This document shows, one piece after another, positions 16,665-23,888 of a DNA stretch of 64,000 nucleotides. A model generated the notes under the pieces. It made no database searches, was not told where the DNA came from, and saw only the letters and a program-made list of their open reading frames with translations. Within the stretch, counting starts at the first letter, position 1. Every line of letters begins with the position of its first letter. The stretch comes from Bradyrhizobium betae (lineage in GTDB: Bacteria; Pseudomonadota; Alphaproteobacteria; Rhizobiales; Xanthobacteraceae): contig NZ_CP044543.1 in assembly GCF_008932115.1 (NCBI RefSeq), positions 5,462,501 to 5,526,500 on the forward strand, written 5' to 3'. A program made the translations under genes and the position numbers.

Positions 16665-17858
16665 TCATACGACCCTGGCGTCCCTGAGTTTCGTGATCTC
16701 AGCGGCGCTGAATCCGAACTCGGCGAGGACCTCACTGGTCTGCTCGCCGAATTCCGGCGGCCGCGCCACCATCTTGCTGGGCGTGCGCGACAGCGTCACG
16801 GGCTGGCCCACCAGGCGGATGTGGCGACCCTCGTCGTTCGGCACGTCCTGCGCGATGCCGAGATGCTTGACCTGCGCGTCCTCGAACATCTGGTCGATGG
16901 CATAGATCGGCCCGCAGGGCACACCGGCGTCGTTGAATTCCTTGACCCAAGTGTCGGTCGACTTCGTCAGCGTCCGCTTCTCGATCTCGGCGTTGAGCGC
17001 GTCGCGGTTCCTGGAGCGGGCAGGCGCCGTCGCATAGTCGGGATGGCTGTAGAGCTCGGGCGCACCGATCGCCTGCGCGCAGCGCTCCCAGATCCGGCCG
17101 CCCGTGGTGGCAATGTTGATATAGCCGTCCGAGGTCTTGAACACGCCGGTCGGGATGCTGGTCGGGTGGTTGTTGCCGGCCTGCTTTGCCACTTCCTTCT
17201 CCATCAGCCAGCGGGCGGCCTGGAAGTCGAGCATGAAGATTTGGGCCTGGAGCAGCGAGGTCCGCACCCATTGGCCCTTGCCGGAGACCTCGCGCTCGAG
17301 CAGCGCGGTGAGGATGCCCATGGCGCAGAACAGGCCGGCGGTGAGGTCGGCAACGGGGATGCCGACCCGCATCGGGCCTTCGCCCGGCGCGCCTGTGATC
17401 GACATCAGCCCGCCCATGCCCTGCGCGATCTGATCGAAGCCCGGCCGCTTGTGATAGGGGCCGTCCTGGCCGAAGCCGGAGATGCTGCCATAGACGATGC
17501 GCGGATTGACCTCGCGCAGGCTCTCATAGTCGATTCCGAGCTTCTTTTTCACGTCGGGGCGGAAATTCTCGACCACGACGTCGGCCTTGGCGGCAAGGCG
17601 CTTGAACACGGCGAGGCCGCGCTCGTCCTTCAGGTTGAGCGTCATCGCCCGCTTGTTGCGGTGCAAATTCTGGAAATCGGAGCCATGCCGCGGCCCGCCC
17701 GGCTGCTCGCCGCCTGAATCCTCTGTCAGCGCGTCGATCTTGATGACAGTGGCGCCCCAGTCCGCCAGCTGCCGCACGCAAGTGGGCCCGGACCGGACGC
17801 GGGTCAGATCGAGCACGGTGAAGCGCGACAGGGCTTCCGAGGCATGCGGAAAGGGCAT
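16665..17858 (-). CDS. CaiB/BaiF class III CoA-transferase
   Basis: A 397-residue type III CoA-transferase that moves CoA between carboxylic acids. The N-terminus FTVLDLTRVRSGPTCVRQLADWGATVIKID, VVENFRPDVKKKLGIDYESL and GFGQDGPYHKRPGFDQIAQGMGG are family hallmarks, and the aspartate in RPGFDQ is the probable catalytic carboxylate. Start ATG 17858 follows CCGGAGC; the frame is open much further upstream, but those residues are not like the family. The physiological acid substrate cannot be read from the sequence. It is not obviously connected with the glycan genes on its left. Confidence 0.92.
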   Translation of the reverse strand: MPFPHASEALSRFTVLDLTRVRSGPTCVRQLADWGATVIKIDALTEDSGGEQPGGPRHGSDFQNLHRNKRAMTLNLKDERGLAVFKRLAAKADVVVENFRPDVKKKLGIDYESLREVNPRIVYGSISGFGQDGPYHKRPGFDQIAQGMGGLMSITGAPGEGPMRVGIPVADLTAGLFCAMGILTALLEREVSGKGQWVRTSLLQAQIFMLDFQAARWLMEKEVAKQAGNNHPTSIPTGVFKTSDGYINIATTGGRIWERCAQAIGAPELYSHPDYATAPARSRNRDALNAEIEKRTLTKSTDTWVKEFNDAGVPCGPIYAIDQMFEDAQVKHLGIAQDVPNDEGRHIRLVGQPVTLSRTPSKMVARPPEFGEQTSEVLAEFGFSAAEITKLRDARVV

Positions 17859-18016
17859 AGTGAAAGGCTCCGGGGACAGATTGCGAAGCCACCATAGTGC
17901 CGAAACATCAGGCGGCAAGTCTGCCTCAACGCGGATGCCGCCTGTCGAAATGCAAAGCCTCGCAGGGTCTGACAGGGGGTTGGTCTGACGCAGCTTGCTG
18001 CGCTGCGTGAAAAGGA

Positions 18017-18319
18017 TCAGCGCGGCAGGCGCTTCAGCTCGGCGCGGGCCTGGTCGGCCAGCGGGTCGTCGCCGTGACGCGCAATGAACAGCTCGAACGC
18101 CTCCCGCGTTCCCGTCCGGCGGGCGGCTTCGTATTCTTCGGCGACCGCGGCGGCGGGATCGCGGGCCACCGGCATTGAGGGCGCGCGTCCCGCCTTGGTG
18201 CCGTCGTCTGCACTTGCCTTCCCGACCATGACAGGCTGTTCCCCGATGGGCAGATGGTCCGGCCCGACGAGCACCGCGAGGACGCCGATCAGACTGGCTG
18301 AAATTGGGCCTAGTTTCAT
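18017..18319 (-). CDS. Small exported protein of unknown function
   Basis: A 100-residue protein. The N-terminal segment LGPISASLIGVLAVLVGP is a possible signal sequence or anchor. The C-terminal half (AAAVAEEYEAARRTGTREAFELFIARHGDDPLADQARAEL) is helical and resembles a single TPR-like hairpin as in proteins that score periplasmic repeats. I do not recognise a named family. It is divergent from the Sel1-type fragment at 18393, with only about 75 bases between them, so they may share a promoter region. Confidence 0.6.
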   Translation of the reverse strand: MKLGPISASLIGVLAVLVGPDHLPIGEQPVMVGKASADDGTKAGRAPSMPVARDPAAAVAEEYEAARRTGTREAFELFIARHGDDPLADQARAELKRLPR

Positions 18320-18392
18320 GATCTCCCTTATAGATCATACCCGCAGGCAGAGCCTGCATCCTTAGCCCTTGGCCGCAGTACTACAGGACTTG

Positions 18393-18671
18393 ATGATCGA
18401 GAGTCCATTGGCCGCCTCTGTCGCCTTTTGGCGCCGCCAACATACGGAGGCCCAATATTCGCTGGGCTTGCTCTACGACCGCGGCCAGGGCGTGCCGCAG
18501 GACATCGTCGAGGCCTCCAAATGGCTCAATCTGTCGACGGCCGCGGCGCCCCCGCCGGCGCGGGAGGCGCGGGCACGGATTCGCGATGCCGTCACCACCA
18601 AGATGACGCGCGGACAGATCGCCCAGGCCCGCCTGCGGGCGCTGGAATGGACGCCGAGCCGCGAGCACTGA
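18393..18671 (+). CDS. Short Sel1-repeat (TPR-like) protein, possibly truncated
   Basis: A roughly 92-residue protein with one clear Sel1 repeat: EAQYSLGLLYDRGQGVPQDIVEASKWLNLSTAAA. Its tail (EARARIRDAVTTKMTRGQIAQARLRALEWTPSREH) resembles the end of longer rhizobial Sel1-repeat proteins. Those normally have several repeats and a signal peptide; here there is one repeat and no signal, so it may be a 5'-deleted remnant. The frame is open to a TTG at 18369 and ATG 18393 is the first ATG. Sel1 proteins act as adaptors in signalling or envelope assembly. Confidence 0.6.
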   Translation: MIESPLAASVAFWRRQHTEAQYSLGLLYDRGQGVPQDIVEASKWLNLSTAAAPPPAREARARIRDAVTTKMTRGQIAQARLRALEWTPSREH

Positions 18672-18818
18672 GCTTGCTGGCGCCTGGTCTTTCCCGGCGG
18701 CCCGCGACCGCTCGACAAAAAGGTCGAAAACAACCCCATGCACAGTAGCCGACGGCAGCCGGCAAGGCGCCGCCGAGAGCCGATGCCATTGCACGGCTGG
18801 TCACTCGACGACCGCCTG

Positions 18819-18840
18819 ATAACATTACTTATGATACATT
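18819..18840. promoter_or_regulatory. A/T-rich motif upstream of metallophosphoesterase gene
   Basis: ATAACAT at 18819-18825 and TTATGATACATT at 18829-18840 stand out in a GC-rich region. They lie about 80 bases before the ATG at 18923. A very similar pair (ATAACAT and TTATGATATATT) lies about 95 bases before the repeat-protein gene at 21273, so this may be a shared promoter or regulator site. The internal spacing differs between the two copies. Confidence 0.35.
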
Positions 18841-18922
18841 TCTTTAATCTGTATGTTAATTACGATCGCTAGAGACCCGCCTACCGTCGCTGCTGCGACC
18901 GAGTAGGAATAGGCAATCTTCC

Positions 18923-20983
18923 ATGAGCAATGACGACATCGACCGCGCTGGAACCCATCGTTCCGGCAGCAGCAATTCCATGCGCCAAATGATCGATCGC
19001 CGCGCGGTCCTCCAGGGCGCGGCCAGCCTTTCCGTGCTGGCGCTCGGCGCGGGCGCGGCAAGGGCGCAGACCAGCACTCCGTCATTGACCAGCTTCTCGA
19101 TCGCGGTGCTGCCCGATACGCAGTTCTATTCGCGTTACGCGACGACCGACGAAAGCCAGCAATTTCAGAAGGCCTACGGCTCAACGCCGTACGACGCGCA
19201 GACCCAGTGGATCGCCGACAACGCCGCGAAATACGGCATCCGCTTCGTCATCCATCTCGGTGACGTGGTCGACCAGCAGAGCAAGCCGAACCAGTGGATC
19301 ATCGCCGACGCTGCGATGAGGAAGCTGGAAGATGCCAGGGTCCCCTATTCGATCCTTGCCGGCAACCACGACGTCGTCACCGACAACGACTACCACACCC
19401 CCTGGGATCAGAATTCCGGCACCGACGCCCAGCGCAGCCTCAACGCCGAGCCCTATTTGAAGTGGTTCCCGAGCAGCCGCGCGGCGCAGCAGTCCACGTT
19501 CCGCGAGCGCGACAGCAGCGGCTTTCACGAATGCCATATCTTCCAGGCGAGCGGCGTGAAGTTCATGGTGCTTTCGCTGTCCTGGCGCATTTCGGACGGC
19601 GCCATTGCCTGGGCGCGCGACGTGATCGATCGCAACCCGACGCTGCCGGTCATTCTTTCCAACCACCAGCTGCTCAACATCGACAGCGACGGCCTGTCGC
19701 CGCTGGAGACCGACTACGGCAAGATGCTGTGGGAGTCGCTGATCCGCGACAAGGATCAGATCTTCATGACGCTGAACGGCCATTACCATGGCGCCTCGTA
19801 TCTTTCGAAGACCAATAATTTCGGCAATCCGGTTCACCAGATGGTGGTCGACTACCAGATGGACTATCAGGGCGGCAACGCCATGATGCGGCTCTACGAA
19901 GTCGACTTCACCAACAACAAGATCGACGTGATGTCGTTCTCGCCCTGGGTGGTGCAGAAGCCGAAGAACACGCTCAACCAGTTCGATCACGCCGAACTGA
20001 CGGGACCGAACAACAGTTTCTCGATTCCCATCAACTTCAAGAGCCGCTTCGCCCGGTTCACGCGCTTCAGCCCGAGCAAGGCGCTGACCGGACCTGCGAT
20101 CCTGCCGTCGGTGCGCGCCGACCTGCTCGCCGGTTATGTCGATCCGCCGACGCCGGAAGTCGCGCTGCCCGCCGATACCGAGGACTATCCTCACGTCGCC
20201 GATACCGTGGCGCACTGGCGCGTGCCCTCGACGGTCGTCGACGGCCAGGCCGTCCCGATCGGCGGAATCCTGCCTGACGTCGCCGGCGGCAACAATCTGA
20301 TGCGTGCATCGCTCGTCGCATCCGCACAGCTTGGCGACGTGGTGTGGTCCACGGACAAGCACCGTCTGTCCTCCGCCGCGGGCAGCGTGTCGTTCCTCAA
20401 CACCGACAACACCGTCGGTCGCCTCAACGCCTTCCTGACGGCATCGGCCGCCTCGCTCAACGGCCGCAGCTTCTGGAACGGCTACACGGTCGAGGCCTTC
20501 GTGAAGATCCCGGCCGGCTGGACCGCAAGCCTGCACAAATGGGGCAATATCCTCGGTCGCGCGGGCAATCGCGGCAACGTTCCCGGCGGCTATCAGGGCG
20601 GCGATCCGGAGGCCTCCAGCGTGCTGTTCGCCATCTCGAACCTGCGCGAAGTGCAGTGGGAAGTGGTGCCGGCATCCGTTTCGCATTACGCGCAGACCAA
20701 CTGGTCCGGCGAGATCATCCGCGACAGCTGGTATCACGTCGCGATCGTCAACGATCCGGCGACTCTCACCACCACCTTGTACATCGACGGCGCGCCGGTG
20801 TTGCGCAACGTCGGCAACGCGGCGATCGGGATGCGCTCGCAGAGCACGCCCCAGCCCTGGATCCTCGGGGCCGGCTGGTGGAATGGCGTACTGTCCGACG
20901 GCTTCTTCGGTGCGGTCGGAGAGATCCGCATGGTCTATCGTCCGATCGGGCCCGACCAATGGCTGACCGCGCGCCGAACCTGA
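18923..20983 (+). CDS. Tat-exported metallophosphoesterase with C-terminal lectin-like (LamG) domain
   Basis: A 686-residue protein. A twin-arginine signal is visible: MIDRRAVLQGAASLSVLALGAGAARAQ around residues 23-49, so export is probably by Tat after cofactor loading. The calcineurin-like phosphoesterase core has its metal motifs in order: VLPDTQFY (about 63-69), HLGDVVDQ (about 110), AGNHDVV (about 148) and NGHYHG (about 285). The last about 190 residues (SFWNGYTVEAFVKIPAGW ... SWYHVAIVNDPATLTTTLYIDG) form a LamG/concanavalin-type jellyroll that could bind a glycan or phospho-glycan. ATG 18923 is the first start; ATG 18980 or 18989 would still keep the Tat motif. A terminator follows. Confidence 0.86.
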   Translation: MSNDDIDRAGTHRSGSSNSMRQMIDRRAVLQGAASLSVLALGAGAARAQTSTPSLTSFSIAVLPDTQFYSRYATTDESQQFQKAYGSTPYDAQTQWIADNAAKYGIRFVIHLGDVVDQQSKPNQWIIADAAMRKLEDARVPYSILAGNHDVVTDNDYHTPWDQNSGTDAQRSLNAEPYLKWFPSSRAAQQSTFRERDSSGFHECHIFQASGVKFMVLSLSWRISDGAIAWARDVIDRNPTLPVILSNHQLLNIDSDGLSPLETDYGKMLWESLIRDKDQIFMTLNGHYHGASYLSKTNNFGNPVHQMVVDYQMDYQGGNAMMRLYEVDFTNNKIDVMSFSPWVVQKPKNTLNQFDHAELTGPNNSFSIPINFKSRFARFTRFSPSKALTGPAILPSVRADLLAGYVDPPTPEVALPADTEDYPHVADTVAHWRVPSTVVDGQAVPIGGILPDVAGGNNLMRASLVASAQLGDVVWSTDKHRLSSAAGSVSFLNTDNTVGRLNAFLTASAASLNGRSFWNGYTVEAFVKIPAGWTASLHKWGNILGRAGNRGNVPGGYQGGDPEASSVLFAISNLREVQWEVVPASVSHYAQTNWSGEIIRDSWYHVAIVNDPATLTTTLYIDGAPVLRNVGNAAIGMRSQSTPQPWILGAGWWNGVLSDGFFGAVGEIRMVYRPIGPDQWLTARRT

Positions 20984-21022
20984 TCTGACCGCGTCCAGGC
21001 GGCGCGATCACCGACGCAGACG

Positions 21023-21059
21023 ATGTGGAGTTCGCTTCGGCGGGCTCCACATTTTTTTT
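21023..21059 (+). terminator. Intrinsic terminator after metallophosphoesterase gene
   Basis: ATGTGGAG at 21023-21030 pairs with CTCCACAT at 21045-21052, with an inner TCGC-TTCG-GCG hairpin, followed by a run of eight T. It is a textbook rho-independent terminator about 40 bases after the stop. Confidence 0.88.
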
Positions 21060-21150
21060 GGCCGCTGGTCCGGCGCGACGGCGGTGCCGCGCGATGCCTG
21101 CACGCACACTGTTGCAATCCGAACTCACGACCGCGTCATTCACATAATAC

Positions 21151-21179
21151 ATAACATGCCATTAAATTTATGATATATT
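21151..21179. promoter_or_regulatory. A/T-rich motif upstream of repeat-protein gene
   Basis: ATAACAT at 21151-21157 and TTATGATATATT at 21168-21179, about 95 bases before the ATG at 21273. It parallels the motif at 18819-18840 before the preceding exported protein. A common regulator or promoter type is possible; I cannot assign a consensus. Confidence 0.35.
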
Positions 21180-21272
21180 GCGATGCAATACGGGCGCTCT
21201 CGCAACTTTTTGCCTTGGACGGGCGGACGACATCCGCTGCCGGCACAGTTTGAATGAAAGCGATCCAGAACT

Positions 21273-23408
21273 ATGGCTGCTCCCGTTGTAAAAGTCGGCT
21301 CCGAATTCTCCGTGACCACCAACAAGACCGGCAGCCAGGAGGCGCCGACCGTCACCGGGCTCGCCAATGGCGGCTTCGTGGTGACTTGGGATGACGCCAG
21401 CGGAACGCTGGGCGATGCCAGCGGCACCAGCATCAAGGCGCAGGTCTTTGCCGCCGACGGCAGCAAGGTCGGTTCGGAATTCCGGGTCAACACCCAGACC
21501 GCCGATGGCCAGCTCGCACCCGTGATCACGGGCCTTTCCAATGGCGGCTTCGTCGTCAGCTGGTTCGACAACAGCCATACGCTCGGCGACAGCGAAGGCA
21601 CCAGTATCAAGGCACAGGTGTTTTCGGCCGACGGCACGCCGGTCGGGTCGGAAACCCTCGTCAACAGCGCGACGTCCTATTCGCAGTTCGCGCCGACCGT
21701 CGCGGGTCTGGGCAATGGCGGCTTCGTCGTCAGCTGGACCGACGACAGCGGTGAGGGCGGCGACGACGACGGCACCAGCATCAAGGCGCAGCTGTTCGCG
21801 GCCGACGGCAGCAAGGTCGGCGCAGAATTCCTGGTCAATACCGAGACCGGCGGCAGCCAGGACAACGCCACCATCACCGGGCTGGCCAATGGCGGGTTTG
21901 TCGTGACCTGGGAAGATCCCAGCGGAACGCTCGGCGACAGCGATGCGACCAGCGTCAAGGCGCAGATGTTTGCCGCCGACGGCAGCAAGGTCGGCAGCGA
22001 ATTCCTGGTCAACACCGCGACCGCCTCCGATCAGCTCAAGCCGACCGTCTCGGCGCTGCCCAATGGTGGCTTCGTCGTGACCTGGTACGATTTCAGCCAG
22101 GCCGGCGGCGACAGCAGCGGCAGCGCCATCAAGGCGCAGATCTACGCGGCCGACGGCAACAAGGTCGGCAGCGAATTCCGCGTCAACACCACGACGGCCA
22201 ACTCCCAGTTCACGCCGACGGTGACCGCGCTCAGCAACGGTGATTTCGCCATTGCCTGGCAGGACTGGAGCGGCACCGGCGGAGATGCCAGCGGCAGCAG
22301 CATCAAGCTGCAGGTGTTCACCGCGGACGGACGCAAGGTCGGGACTGAATTGCTGGTCAACACCAGCACGTCGTCCGATCAGTCGCATCCCTCGATCGCC
22401 GGTTATGCCGACGGCCGCTTCGTCGTCACCTGGCAGGATGCCAACGGAACCGACGTCAGGTCGCAGGTATTCTCGGTCGATACGGTGAAGCCGGTGCCGG
22501 TGCTGTCGGCCGTGGATGCGACCAGCCCGTGGGTTGCGGGGCTGTCCGGTTCGGTCGACGTCGACGCTGCCGGCCAGATCCTCACGCTGCGCGACGGCAC
22601 GTCGCAAAACGCCGGCTGGAGCACCACGGTGACCGTCGGCAGCAATGGCGCCTGGAACGCCGAGCTGTCCTGGGACCAGTTCAATACCGCGGTCGATCTC
22701 GTCGTCACCGACGCCGCCGGCAACACCGGTGTCTCGAACTACGTGTACGGCACCGCCAGCGGCCGGAATTTCGGCGCCGGCAGCCATCAATACATCTACG
22801 GCACGGCGAGCGATTACGTCATCGGAGGCGGTGCGGAGCAGCACGTCTATGCTGGCGGAACGGCTATCGGCACGACCCTGAACGTCGGCGGCGTGCAGAT
22901 CGACTGGGGCAACGCCATCGGCACGACCATCAACGGCGGTGCTCAATATGTCTGGGGCACGGCCAGCAACAGCACGATCGTCTCTGGTGCGCAGTACGTC
23001 GGGGCCGGCGGCAGCGCCAGCGGCACCACTATCGGTGCGGGCGGTCTTGAATACATCCACACCGGCGGCACGCTGACCGACGTCACCTTCGGCGGCGCCT
23101 CGGCGAGGCTGGTGCTCGACCAGTCGTCGGCCTTCAGCGGGACGATCTCCGGCTGGCAGGATGGCGCGCAGCTCGACCTCGGTGACGTCGCCTTCGGCGG
23201 CAACACCTCGCTTGCCTATGCGGCCAACGCCGGGAACACCGGCGGCACGCTGACGGTCACCGACGGCGTTCATACGGCCTCGCTGCAACTGCTTGGCCAG
23301 TACAGCGCCGCGGACTTCGCGCTGGCCGCGGACGGCAATGGCGGTTCGGTCATCACCAATCCGGTGGATCAGCCGCAGGCCCAGCTGTCCATTTCGCACG
23401 CGGCGTAA
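21273..23408 (+). CDS. Large secreted-type repeat protein (58-residue repeats plus AIDA-like repeats)
   Basis: A 711-residue protein with no signal peptide. Residues 7 to about 400 are six full and one partial copy of a 58-residue unit with consensus KVGSEFxVNT, NGGFVVTW, GTSIKAQVFAADGS. An Ig-like segment follows (VPVLSAVDATSPW ... LVVTDAAGNTGVSNY). From about residue 490 come short AIDA/adhesin-type repeats such as GTTIGAGGLEYIHTGGTLTDVTFG, and the C-terminus carries IDxGDV- and ADFALAADGNGG-like strands typical of type I secreted proteins. It is probably an extracellular or surface adhesin. It sits between two other exported proteins and ends before a strong terminator. Confidence 0.8.
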   Translation: MAAPVVKVGSEFSVTTNKTGSQEAPTVTGLANGGFVVTWDDASGTLGDASGTSIKAQVFAADGSKVGSEFRVNTQTADGQLAPVITGLSNGGFVVSWFDNSHTLGDSEGTSIKAQVFSADGTPVGSETLVNSATSYSQFAPTVAGLGNGGFVVSWTDDSGEGGDDDGTSIKAQLFAADGSKVGAEFLVNTETGGSQDNATITGLANGGFVVTWEDPSGTLGDSDATSVKAQMFAADGSKVGSEFLVNTATASDQLKPTVSALPNGGFVVTWYDFSQAGGDSSGSAIKAQIYAADGNKVGSEFRVNTTTANSQFTPTVTALSNGDFAIAWQDWSGTGGDASGSSIKLQVFTADGRKVGTELLVNTSTSSDQSHPSIAGYADGRFVVTWQDANGTDVRSQVFSVDTVKPVPVLSAVDATSPWVAGLSGSVDVDAAGQILTLRDGTSQNAGWSTTVTVGSNGAWNAELSWDQFNTAVDLVVTDAAGNTGVSNYVYGTASGRNFGAGSHQYIYGTASDYVIGGGAEQHVYAGGTAIGTTLNVGGVQIDWGNAIGTTINGGAQYVWGTASNSTIVSGAQYVGAGGSASGTTIGAGGLEYIHTGGTLTDVTFGGASARLVLDQSSAFSGTISGWQDGAQLDLGDVAFGGNTSLAYAANAGNTGGTLTVTDGVHTASLQLLGQYSAADFALAADGNGGSVITNPVDQPQAQLSISHAA
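21291..22478 (+). repeat. Tandem 174-base coding repeats (58 residues each, about 7 copies)
   Basis: Copies start at 21291, 21465, 21639, 21813, 21987, 22161 and 22335, the last being partial. All keep the reading frame. The most conserved part encodes NGGFVVTW and the SIKAQVFAADG segment. Divergence between units shows that the array is not recent in its entirety. Confidence 0.85.
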
Positions 23409-23457
23409 GCTGGAAGCGAAGCCGGGGCGGATCCGCTCGGGCAAACGGAGGTAGATC

Positions 23458-23488
23458 AAAGGGGCGCGCCTTATGGTGCGCCCCTTTT
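23458..23488 (+). terminator. Intrinsic terminator after repeat-protein gene
   Basis: AAAGGGGCGCGCC at 23458-23470 pairs with GGTGCGCCCCTTT after a TTAT loop (one G-T pair), and ends in TTTT. It is a strong bidirectional-looking hairpin about 50 bases after the stop. Confidence 0.87.
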
Positions 23489-23888
23489 CGATCCTCCGCT
23501 GCTCGTTCTGGCAGAGCGGCAACCGAATGATTTTGTCAGCTTCGGTCGACGTCCTTGGTCGGCCAATCGTACGCGCAACGTCGGCTGGCGATGGTGATCG
23601 ACCTGTTCATCGACAGTCAGGGAAGAACCGACGCTGCACGTCCCGGCTAGCACTCTCGGCAGGCGGGCTACGGTCGATGTTGAAGGCCGTGTCATCTGCA
23701 TGATTTCCCTTTGGAATTTGGCCTCGCCGAAACGCTCTATCCCCGTATGAATACGGAATTTCATGCTTTACGCTTGGTTGCGCAGGAGCCAATGCGGTTG
23801 CCAAAATTAAACCAAACGTATCACTCTCAAGCTAGGATTCGGCGCCCGCGCCCCGAATCGCGCGCGAGCCGCTGCTCAGGAGAGTCCC
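23489..23888. other. Intergenic stretch before the serralysin-like gene
   Basis: About 400 bases without a supported gene. Base composition drops to a more A/T-rich content near 23740-23840 (AAAATTAAACC and neighbours), suggesting a promoter region for the gene at 23889. The Shine-Dalgarno CAGGAGA lies at 23877-23883. The small open frames on both strands show no domain. Confidence 0.5.

Noticed and set aside
19181..20959. Very long minus-strand open frame (592 residues) opposite the metallophosphoesterase gene
   Set aside because: It is an antisense shadow of a high-GC gene: rich in Arg, His, Ala and Gly, with no domain or ribosome binding site, while the plus strand encodes a complete phosphoesterase with Tat signal.
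21291..22478. CRISPR-like regular repetition
   Set aside because: The 174-base period has no constant repeat/unique spacer structure and keeps the reading frame; it is a coding repeat array. The same applies to the 363-366-base units at 25179-26612.
21168..23522. Minus-strand open frame of 784 residues opposite the 58-residue-repeat protein
   Set aside because: It repeats only because the sense strand repeats, has low-complexity Arg/Asp/Ala composition, and lacks any recognisable domain.
23471..23764. Minus-strand frame of 97 residues between the repeat protein and serralysin genes
   Set aside because: It begins in the terminator hairpin at its 3' side, has no recognisable domain and competing frames occur on both strands.
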